From assembly GCA_038025085.1 (NCBI GenBank), contig CM076147.1:37300766-37364765 (forward strand): a DNA stretch of 64,000 nucleotides, in the 5' to 3' direction. This DNA is from Tetragonia tetragonoides. Taxonomy: Eukaryota; Streptophyta; Magnoliopsida; Caryophyllales; Aizoaceae. Positions within the stretch are counted from its first letter, which is position 1, and every line of letters starts with the position of its first letter. The notes under the pieces are model-generated. The model made no database searches, was not told the origin of the DNA, and worked only from the letters and a program-made list of their open reading frames with translations. Position numbers and translations under genes: made by a program. This document shows positions 44,261 through 56,200 of this stretch, piece after piece.

Positions 44261-47200
44261 ATGTGGAGAAACTCACTGAGTTTCTCATCAAAGAGACTAA
44301 AGCTTCTCTCACCCTCAAACCCTAACTTATACCATAACCCTATCTCACCACATCCCAATTTCCCCCCAATTTCTGCTCTCAACCCCGAGATTAGCTATGG
44401 CGGATTCAATTATCTCTCTCATTTATACTCCTCCACGATCCCTAAATCACCCGATACTTCTGGATCGATCAAGCTCGGGTTAGGGTTAGGGTTGCCTAGG
44501 GTTTCTCGCTCCCAATTTTCGTCGGAGGCTTCTGTTGCTGCTGTGAATGCTTCGTCTTCTGCTTTGCGTGATGTCGTTGGTGGCATTTCGCATTATGGAC
44601 GGTGTTATTGGGAGCTTTCCAAGGCTAGATTGAGGTAATTTCGTGTTTAATTTTGCTTCATTTTGACTCTGATTTTCCATCTGAATTAGGTCTTTTGATG
44701 AAATTAGGGTTATGGTGATGTATGGTCTTATCGGTTATTTTTTATTGATTATCAACACAAGACTGGGGTTAGTGTGAGTCATTTATTGAATAAGGTGTCG
44801 TGGTTTGCTACTTTGCTTGAAGTTGTGATTTTTGTGGAATGATCAAGTCATGTGCTTGGATTTAGCATTTAGGATGATAATTTCCAGATTGTTAGCTAGG
44901 TTTCCGCTTTGACTGGGTGGAGATTTTGAGCTTGCTTTTGTAGATAACTAGGATCAGTGTAGCCTCTTTCCTTTATCTCAACTAGGAAAGTGTTTGGGTT
45001 ATTTACTGTGGTAACTCAAAGGCTTTATTAGTTTGATGTTAAGGTGAATTTGCAGTTTATTGGCCTTATGGCCTATTTATTTTTGTGATTGGAAGAGATC
45101 AAAACTGCTTCGCAAATTCTACCAACTACGAGGGCAATGCTAGCCTCTTCTCGAAACCATTTCAAGCTCAATGATTGACATCTAAGATAATGTTTGTATC
45201 CCTAAAATGGTCCCAACTCGGATGACACTGATAATTCAAAATTATGAGAAGCCATTTATATAGGAACTGGAATTAGTTGAATGAGGTCTTTTCCCTTCAA
45301 GCCACAAAATTTTCAGTGTATGTTTGGTTGCTATGCTATACTAACTTTGATTTATTAAGGCAATCCTTAATTCCTTATATATGTGTTGCGGTACACTATG
45401 GGTGTGAATAGCTGACCAACTAAGTGAAGTGGTGGAGAATGGAGATTAATTTGTTACTTAAGGAGACTTGTAATACACAGCATTCTTTGTCGGTTGAGGG
45501 GTCATAGTATTTTTGCTAGACTTTGTTTGATAAGAAAGAAACATATTATTATATCTTCCTTTGTGTTTCAATTTAGGTAAGGAAAGAAGAGTATATATAA
45601 GATCTCTATATTAAACTAATTATTTGTGTTGCATCACATGTTCATTCTTTTTGCTCCTTTTGCTTTTCACACATGTCATATTTTTTGGTATATCTCATCC
45701 TCTTTTCTTTTTCGCTATCCATTTCTATCGTAAAGTACTAAAAGATGATCATCTGACGTTGCCTTTCCCCCTCTTTATGTTATTCTGCTTTCTTGTTAAT
45801 CTCAGCATGCTAGTAGTTGCGACTTCTGGGACTGGATATGTTCTTGGCAGTGGTCAGGTCATTGATTTTGCCGGCCTTTGTTGGACTTGTGCGGGCACTA
45901 TGATGGTTGCTGCATCCGCTAACTCTTTAAATCAGGTTAGCTGTGAGATCTTTGTAGAGTCTCCGATGTCATTTCTACTTTGTCCCCATACTAGGTGGTA
46001 AGTAGAACTTTACAAGCTTGAATTCCCATAGAGCTTAGGTTTTGTAACTTTGTTCTACAAAGGCCAGAGCTTGACTTTCCACTTCCTATAGGTTTCTACT
46101 TTCCACATGTTTATCTATGAAACAAAAACCGGGCACAAGTAGCCTTCTTGAGGATTGATTGAATATTGTTTAGATGTACAATTAATGCACTCAGTGTTTT
46201 TTAGGACTGCAGAGCAGACTAAAAAATGACTTGAACGGGCTTCATGATGAAGTCTTTTGGAGTGTCTACCCTGTAGAGCTTAGAAATAACTTGAAAGGGC
46301 TTCATGATGAAGTTTTTGCAGAGTGTTGCTTTGAATTGAATTGAGTGGGGTAGACAGACGTATCATGAAGTTGACATGGTTTATGGTCTAGTGGATGTAG
46401 TGATTATGATGACGTTATTCTTATTCTTATTTGTAGATTTTTGAAGTGAAAAATGATGCAAAAATGAAGAGAACAATGAGACGGCCATTACCTTCTGGGC
46501 GTATGACGATACCACATGCCCTCACATGGGCATCATCTGTTGGGGTGGCAGGCACTTGTTTATTGGCTTGCAAGGTGGTGAAATGGCGTCCCCTGCATTC
46601 TCTCTTGTTTAATTTGCTTTCTTGCTGCTGTGCTAGTAGACTAAACATTGCCAATATTGCTACAAGGTTTTTGCAGGCCAACGCCTTGGCAGCTGGACTA
46701 GCGGCTTCTAATCTCATTTTGTATGCGTTTATATATACTCCACTGAAGCAAATTCACCCAGTAAATACATGGGTTGGAGCCGTTGTTGGTGCTATTCCGC
46801 CACTTCTTGGGTAAGCCGTTCTGTAATTTTTTAACTTCCTGTTAATTTGCGCTAGGTTTTTTTTATTAGCTCAGTATGTATATCAGTTTTTTCTCTTGAA
46901 TTAATTTCTTTTGCACAAGAAGACCTGTTTTTGCATGTAATTACTTTGGGTTCTGAAGGGTTCCTTCACTGAGGTCAACAACTTGACCCAATACCATGTT
47001 TTGTTCTTTTCAAAATTTTGCGTGTTATTAGATTTCATGAATATGCTTTTAGCAAGTGCTCCATAATCTAGCCATATCTTCTTCTTTCATTAAGTTTTGA
47101 TAGGTGGTAAAATGTAAGATCATTTTAGGTAAGACAGAATTTTGGTTAATGATGCTGCACGGAAACAGCTACAGAGGACAAGATGTCCTCACAAAGAATT

Positions 47201-50200
47201 ACAAAGCTTCTACCTCCCCCCCCCCCCTCTCAAATATAAAAAAATAATTCTATAAGCCTCTGAGCTGTGGTCCATTTAAAAAGCTATAATAGGTCACCCG
47301 AGCCCAAAGATGCACGGGTGACAAAGAAGCCTGAGGAAATGCCCTTGCAATCCTTTCCAACCAAATACACCACAAGATTGCGAAAACTGCATAACGCCAT
47401 AGTAGCTTCCTCATTTCATTCCTCCCAAAACCCACAAAGCGAATCTGTAGATGGACGGACCCAAGATTCGCTCATAAGTCACAACTCCAAAAAGTCTACA
47501 CCATAGGTATTGCACCATATTACAATGAAGAAAGATAGGCGCAGAAAACTCTCTCACTACTAAGCATACACACGTCCGCTGAAATATCCGCATCAGTGGC
47601 CTCCTCCTCTGAAGCATATCATTAGGGTTAACTCTTCCCAATGCCAATTCATAGGAGTACTGATTGAAAAACGAACTTCAGGAAGTGCTTTCGAGAGAAG
47701 CAAAGTCAAACAACAGAAGATGAAGGTGAAGTGGGCAAAGGGTGGAATAAACTACAACAACACAACAACAACAACAACCCAGTAGGTATCCCGCCTAGGG
47801 CGGGGTCTGGAGAGGTCCAGATGTACGCAGTCTTACCCCTAACTAGTCGCCTAGAAGAGAGACTGTTTCCGAAAGACCCACAAAAACTTTTTTTTTTTTT
47901 TTTTTAAATGCATTTCAAAAAGCCTTTTTTTTTTTTTTTTTTTAAAGCCATAACGAATGATCAAAAGGGCAAGGGAAGTAAAGCAGTAAACATACTAACA
48001 CAAGATTCTACTAATTGAGCAACATAAAGTGAAGGAGACGCTACAGGCTATAAACAAAATGAATCAACCTCTAGTACTAGCCAATGCACAACCCTAATCT
48101 AACGCGGATCCTCTACACGAATCCTGCTACGCCATAATTTCCTATCTAGGACCAAGTCCTCGGTAAGATCTAGAAGGGTCAAATCCTGCCTGATTACCTC
48201 TCCCCACGTCTTCTTCGGGCGTCCTCTTCTTCGTTTACAATCTCTAAGTGTAATTCTCTCACACCTTCTCACCGGTGCATCTCGATGTCTCCTCCTCACA
48301 TGCCCAAGCCACCTAAGCCTTGTTTCTCGCATCTTGTTGTCAATATCGGTCACTCCCACCTTGCCTCTCAACACTTCGTCCCTAATTCTATCTCTTCTTG
48401 TAGAGTTGCACATCCAACGAAGCATCCTCATCTCGGTCACCCGCATCTTCTGCACATGCACCTGCCTCACCGGCCAACACTCCGCCCCATACAGCATAGC
48501 TGGCCTGATGGCTGTACAATAAAATTTGCCTTTAAGTTTTAGTGGAGTTTTTCTGTCACATAGAACTCCCGTTGCACTCCTCCACTTTAGCCACCCTGTT
48601 CTGATACGATGAGTCACGTCATCGTCAATCTCGCCGTTGCCCTGTATGATTGAACCGAGATATTTGAAACAATCCCTCTTCGGTACCACTTCAGTACCAA
48701 TCTTAATCTCCCTATCCGAGGCAACCCCATCTCTTGTAAATTTGCCTTCCAAGTACTCGGTCTTTGTTCTACTTAACTTAAATCCCTTTGACTCTAGTGT
48801 ATCCCGCCGAAGTTCTAGTTTGGCGTTAACACCTTCTCTAGTCTCGTCTATCAAAACAATGTCGTCGGCAAACAACATACACCAAGGCACATCCCCCTGG
48901 ATAGTCTTAGTGAGCTCATCCATAACGGTTGCGAATAAGAAGGGACTCAACGATGACCCTTGATGTAACCCAATATCTATAGAAAATTGCTCAGTTTCCC
49001 CTCCTGTCGTCCCCTCCTGTCGTCCTGACCCTAGTCCTCACTCCTTCATACATATCCTTAATCACTCGGATATAGGCGACTGGAACCAAAGGGTGGAATA
49101 AACTGACTTGTTTAAATCACATAACTTTTTCTTTTTTGTGGCCTTCAAATTTTCAAGTAAAAGTAAAAACATGTAGATTTTATTCACTTTCAAAAATTTA
49201 ATACATATTCTGATTTCAATGTAAACAAGTGTAGCAAGTTGATTGGAACAAACCCCGTTAATCACATATGTTGGGAGTAGACTAGTTTTGTGTGGAAATC
49301 CCGAACCTATTTAATTAAACAACTTGTTTTAAACATTAATACTAACCTTTTTTTTACTACTAGCATATATGGCTCATGTAGATTAAAACTAATAAGAAGC
49401 CTTTTTTAATATAGAACCTAGCAAGATGGTGATAAAGATATATCCAATAGCCTTGCTGCTTTAAGCAGCTTTTACTGTTATCAAAGCAGAGGCATACTTG
49501 CCCACAACGAAGACGATAAAAACGTGAAGGTGGGAGTTTGGAACATCATGCTTTGTATTATGTTTCTGAGGAATGGTATTTGAACTCTGAACAGTGGAGG
49601 TTTTTATTTTTATTTTTATTTCGGGTGCTGGAGCTCGCTATTGGACAGTAAACCAGCCTGTACATTTTTTGTGACTAGTCTGATTTGTGTATGTGTGGTA
49701 AGAGAATAGTTTTGTGTAATTATGCTGATTTCTTTTGGTTTGGTTTGCAGGTGGGCTGCAGCATCTGGCGATATATCTCTCAATGGGATGATTCTCCCAG
49801 CTACCCTATACTTTTGGCAACTCCCCCATTTTATGGCCCTTGCATACTTGTGTCGTGATGATTATGCTGCAGGAGGGTATGTAGAAAGGGGTCATGTCTT
49901 TTGAAAAATAGTTTGTGTTTTCTTATTAAACAGCTTTAGTAGTTTCAGATTTTATATTGGTGAAGAAAGGGGAAAAAAAAACTCTGAAACTGAGTAATTG
50001 TAGGTACGTAGGTGACATCAATTTGTATTGGTTACAAGAGGAATTTCGTGAGTGATATGTTCTCTGCCCATTCTGACATCTATGGCAAAACCTTTCCACC
50101 CCAAAGAAAAAAGGAAAATCAAAATCTGTTTTCTTCCTTTTTCTCTTCAGATTTAGTAGTAGCATAGTTTTGGTCAATGTTTTCCGAGAGGCTAGAACCT

Positions 50201-53200
50201 CTTAAATACTCTCAGGCATACTTCTTTGTGCTAGTTAGGACTGTTAACAATAGCAACCACGCAGTGAGTGCCTCAGTGGTGTGACTGTGCTCTAAGAACA
50301 ATATGTTGCACACGATGTTAACACTGCCTAAGTAGAGAGGCTGTCTCCATTGGGCTCTCAAAGAGGGATAGGTCTATGGAGATACACGATTGACTTGTTG
50401 AGTTAACAGTGCTGATCTCCCCCCCCCCCCGGTATGTCTTAGATTTTGAGGAAACCTTGTCATTGATATTATGCTTCAGTTTGTGAAAATTTGGAATTCA
50501 TAGTAGGGACGTGGCTAAATGCATCGATGTTGCACCTTTATCAATTTAATGCATTCTTTTTCATTCAACATTGCTCGTTTGCCCAAGAGAGATAGCTCAA
50601 TGATGGATTCTCTCTAATTTCTCTCTCTAGGATTCTTTCTCTCTAGGGTGGGTGTTGGTCATCGGAGACTCCCCTGTCCACTTTCAGTGGGCGGGGCTCC
50701 GGGAGCCTACCCATTCTTTTAGAGTTAGCATCTTAGTTAATTATGGAGTCTGTTTTTAGGATTGAGAATAAACGTTTTGATTTGAAGCGTGACAATTTTG
50801 ATTATTTATTGGTGGAGCAGCGTCGGGAAGACAAGTTCGTAATTCGGCTGAGTCGAGAGGAACTCCTTTGGTGGGGGAAGGAGGCGATCTCACTGTGGCG
50901 AGGAGATAGCGCAGGGAGATGGGTCAGAACTTTGCGTGGGAATGGATATATCTTGCTGCTACGTATTAGTATCAATGGTGCTGGCCAATTTTTTCTGTTG
51001 GAGAAGCAACCATTGAAGGGTAAAGCTGTTTCTATAAGAGTCCCGGAGGGTGACAGTGGGCGAGGATGGTGTGCCCTGTTTGAGGCCTTGCAATGCTTTG
51101 GTCCTCAATTTATTTTTGTAGGGAGTCCTCGCTTATTGCAGAACCAGCAGCATCATTCAACTAGGGATGGGTGGCCGGAGCGTGCACCGGAAAATAGAAA
51201 TTCAAAGGTGTTGCAGAGGGGAAGCGTTGGAGATGGAGAAGCAGTCTAAGGAAGGCGCGAGAATTCAGGGCTACAATCTCGCTCAACCGTTATGAATAAG
51301 TCAAATAAATCAGTTTTTCAGAGAATTGGGCCTAGAGGGTCAATTGGCAGATTTCGCTCAACCGTTGTGAATGAGTCAGATAAATCAGTTTTTCAAAGAA
51401 TTGGGCCTAAAGGGTCAATTGGAAGATTTGGGCCTCGGTGCTCAGCTTTTGAAAGGCTGGGGACTAGGAGTACTGTGTTCCAAAGACTTGGGCCTCGGGG
51501 TTATGCAAGGGGCCCAATGCCTAAATTAATCAGATTTGCGAAGTCATCCTTTGAGAGACTTGGCCCAGTTTACCCACACAAGCCCGTTACAAGAGTCAGG
51601 CAGATCTGGGTCCAGCGGGGCAAGGTTTCAGACCCGACAGTTATCGGCGGGGAAACCGAGGCCAGTTCACGCCTGGCAGCAGGGGGAGAGAGCGCGAACA
51701 GTCGACAAGGAGACGACGGTCGCTGGTCGCATGTCTATCGGCTGCGCCCCCGCCGGCCACCGGAGGCTGACCGGCCGCCGAGTGGGGAATCAGATCCAAG
51801 GACGGCAAAACCACCGTCTGAGACAGAATTTGCCGGCCGTTCAAGTGGGCAGGTTGTTGCGTCTCCGGCGAAGGGTTTGACCACTAATGGGGCTGCTCTA
51901 GGATCGGAATTTGCTGGCAAGGAGGTTAGGGAGGTGAGTGGGCCAGAGAATCGGCCGGCGATACTAGTTGCGTCTCCGGCGAAGGCTCTGACCATTACTG
52001 GGGTTGCTTTAGGGTCGGATTTTGCCGGCGAGGAGGTTAGGGAGGTGAGTGGGACAGGGGGTTGTTCCCAGTGCGAGCTGGCTGCGTATTCCCCTCCCTT
52101 GATTGGCAACGACGAGCTGAGTGGCGGGTGTGAGGGGCTGTGGCCGTCGGCAGGAGGGAAGATGACTCTTCCAAAGTCTGTTTTGGAGGCTAGCAAGCTA
52201 CTTGGAGATATTTGTTTATTTGGGAAATGGGTTGCTGATACGACTCAGGTTCTTAAGGAAACCACAGCACAATCTAAGGTTCCATTAGAGGATGTTTTTG
52301 TCCGGCTTCAAACAGATTTGGGAGATGCCACGAAGGAGGTCCCTGAGCTTGGGGGATGGGAAGACGATGATGATTTGTTCAGTGATTTTGATGATGAGGA
52401 TGCTGAGACGGAGCTCCTTATAGAGAGCTTACGTCGGAAGGAGGTTGATGACATATCAACAGACAGTGATATGGAGGTAAATTTGCTGAACCTGGGAGAT
52501 TCTAATATGTTTCTATCATCTGCGGAGGAAAGTACAGATGTTGGTACGTGTAATTCAGACACAACAGATGCCCCTATAGATGGTGTTATTGAGTTAGCAC
52601 CACTGACAGGCTCGGGTGTTGATGTCAGAGATCCGCAGGCGGTTCTTGGGCTCATGCGATGCCAGCTGTATGATGTTTCGGAGAAGGAAATGCAGGTGAG
52701 TGTGGGTGAAAAGGTGCACTCTCGGAAGAAAGGGAAAAATTGGGAGAAGGAACTTCGTAATCTACAGAGCAGTGTTAATTATGGCAAGGAGAGTCGCCGT
52801 AGGAGGGGTCGTAGTTGTTCTTTATGAAGATTTTGAGCTGGAATGTTAATGGTTTGGGAAGGAGTAATAAGCGGGATGTGGTGAGAGAGGTTGTCTCTAA
52901 GGTCTCTCCCGATGTTGTGTTTTTACAGGAAACAAAGGTGGAGGTTGCAGATTCTTTTTTTGTTAGGAGTTGCTGGGACTCACGAGACAAGGACTGGGTG
53001 GTTCTTCCGTCTTTGGGGGCTTCTGGAGGGATCTTGGTAATGTGGGATACTAGGTTTGCTGTCAAGGTCGACGTCGTTTTGGGCTGTTTTTCTGTGACGG
53101 TGTGTTTGAACGTTCGAGGTAGAGGGGAATGGTGGTTTACCTCAGTGTATGGTCCGTGCAGACATTCTGAACGACGATCTTTTTTCCAGGAGTTGTGGGC

Positions 53201-56200
53201 TTTGCTCCCCACACTGGATTCTCGGGGAAGATTTCAATGTTGTTCGCAGTGTGGGAGAGCGACTAGGGCGTTCTGGTGGGTTGGGTGATATGAGGGAGTT
53301 TAATACAGTTATCAGGGAGTGCGAGTTGCGGGATCCTCCACTGCAAAATGCACAGTTTACATGGAGTGTTAGTGGGCGACGGTGTGCTTCTTCGAGGTTG
53401 GATCGGTTTTTGTTCACTAATGCGGTTGAAGATGAGTTTCCTTTGTTGTCACAGGAGGTGTTCTCGCGCCCTTGCTCCGACCACTTTCCGATAATCCTTC
53501 ACTCCAGGCCGGTGCAATGGGGTCCAACTCCATTTCAATTTGAGTATATGTGGACTTTACATCAGAATTTTCGTAGGAAGGTGGCTGAATGGTGGGGCAC
53601 TTGTGAGGTCCAGGGGTGGCAGGGCTATTGTTTCATGAGAAAATTGAAATTTGTTAAGGAGCAACTCAAAGGGTGGAATAAGGAGGTTTTCGGGGACATT
53701 AACCAGAGAAAGAATGAGTTGTTGAGTGAGATTGCCGTAGTGGATCAGACAATTAGCAACGGAGAGGGGGGTGAGGAGCTTGTACGTAAGAGTGTTGAGT
53801 TGAAAAATGATTTTCAGGAGGTGCTTTTGAGGGAGAAGCAGTGTCGACGACAGAAAATGAAAGGGAGGTGGGCTAAAGAAGGAGACACAAATTCGAGGCT
53901 TTTCTTTAAGGTAGTCAATGGGAGGAGGAGAAGGGGTTTTATTAAGGAGTTGGAGAATGATGATGGGGATGTGGTTACCAATGTGGGGGAGATCAGCCGT
54001 GAGATTACTTCATATTATCGCTCACTGTTTAGCGAGGAGGAGATGTTACGACCTCGTATTGAGGGGTTGGACTGGAGCCCAATTTCACCAACTATGGCGG
54101 CTCGTCTAGAACGCCCTTTTGAGCTAGAGGAGGTTAGAGCAGCGGTGTTCAGTATGGATAGAGAGAAAACCCCGGGCCCCGATGGATTCACAATGGCTTT
54201 TTTTCAGGATTGTTGGGAGGTGACTAAAGATGATCTTCTTCATGTTTTTGCAGAATTTCATGTACAGGGGGTTCAAGGCAGGGGTATCAACTCTAATTTC
54301 ATCACATTAGTTCCCAAGAAGGATCGATCTATAAAAGTTAAGGACTTTCGTCCTATCAGCCTCATTACTAGTGTTTATAAAATAATCACGAAAGTCCTCT
54401 CTGTGCGGATAGGGGAAGCTCTGGCTACTACCATTTCTTACTCTCAGAGCGCGTTTGTGGAGGGGAGACAGATTTTGGATGCTTCTTTGGTGGCTAATGA
54501 GACGGTGGATGATGCGAGGCGTAGAGGATCACAGGGTATTGTTTTCAAGCTAGACTTTGAGAAGGCTTATGATAGGGTGAGTTGGCGTTTCCTGGATAGC
54601 GTACTCGAGAGGAAAGGTTTTGGGTTACTCTGGAGGCGGTGGATTAGGGGTTGTTTTTCGAATGCTCACTTTTCTGTGCTCGTAAATGGAGCGCCCAGGG
54701 AGTGGTTTTCTTCCTCTAGGGGTTTGAGGCAAGGCGATCCATTGTCGCCTTTTCTGTTTACGCTGGTGGTAGATGTGCTCAGTAGGATGTTGGAGAGAGG
54801 TATTGAGACGGGAGTCGTTGCTGGTCTGAAAGTGGGTCGGGAGGGGGTGCATGTCTCTCACCTTCAGTTTGCAGATGACACTATCCTCTTCTTGGATGCG
54901 GATCTTGAGAAATTTAAGAATGTTTTGACAATCTTGCAAATTTTTGAGGTGATTTCAGGAATGAGAATTAATCTTGCGAAATGTAGTATGGCTGGGATAA
55001 ATGTGGGTAATGACTTTTTGACGACGATAGCAGGTTTGGCAGGCTGTCAGATACAGGAGTGGCCACTTACCTACTTGGGTGTGCCCTTAGGAGGTAACCC
55101 ACGTTCGGAGGCTTTTTGGGAGCCAGTTGTGCAGCGGGTGTCCACGCGCCTGGATGGTTGGAAGCGAGTTTATTTCTCGTTCGGGGGCAGGATTACCCTA
55201 ATCCAATCTTGTCTTTCTAGCATTCCGCTGTATTATCTCTCTTTGTTTCGGATTCCAGTAGCCGTAGCTAATAGGATTGAGAAACTCATGAGAGACTTCC
55301 TCTGGACTGGTGTGGATGGGGAGCGAAAGGATCACTTGGTGAGCTGGGACAAGGTGTGTCGCACTAAGGAGGAAGGTGGTTTGGGCGTGGACAGGTTGGT
55401 GGCAAAAAACATCGCCCTTGCGGGAAAATGGCTTTGGCGTTTTCCACGGGAGCCTAATAGTCTTTGGCATCGGGTCATCCGAAGTAGGTATGGAACGCAA
55501 CAGAACGGGTGGGACACACAGTTTACAGGGACTTATACACATGCTAGCCCGTGGAAGTTTATTTCACAAATCCTTCTGCGCTTCCTTCCTCATGTTGAGC
55601 TGGTACTTGGGAATGGTGCACGTATTAGGTTTTGGGAGGATAATTGGAAGGGGGGTGAGCAGGATTTCCTCGATTGTTTCAGTTAACCACTCTACATGGG
55701 GGTATGGTTGCTGATTTTTTCTCGGTACAGAGTGGTTCCTGGAATTTACATCTTCGTCGGCCACCTCATGATAGGGAGATGGAAGAGCTCACTTCGCTTC
55801 TTACTCTTGTGGAGCCTATTCAGCTGTCGAGCTCAGATGACTCGAGGAGGTGGATTGGGGAGCCCTCGGGGGAGTTCTCTTGCAAGTCCTTCTGTCGGGA
55901 TTTGGGGACACCTCTCCCTTATTTTTCTCTAGCAGACTACATTTGGAAAGCAAAGGTACCTATGAAGGTGAAGGCATTTGTGTGGACTTTGGTGCTGGAT
56001 ATGGTTAATACAAACGACTTAAGGCAGCGGAGGAGACCCGGGGTGCTTTTGTCACCAGATATGTGTTCGTTATGTCGGTCTAACTGCGAAACTTCTGCAC
56101 ATCTTTTTCTTTGGTGTGATGTGGCACAGAGTCTTTGGCGTAGGCTGATCCAGGGAGAGATGTTTGTTTATCCTTATAGTGTTGAGGCCTTTTTACGAGT

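Noticed and set aside
48285..48963. Plus-strand open frames opposite the RTE
   Set aside because: Shadows of the minus-strand reverse transcriptase, which has clear motifs.
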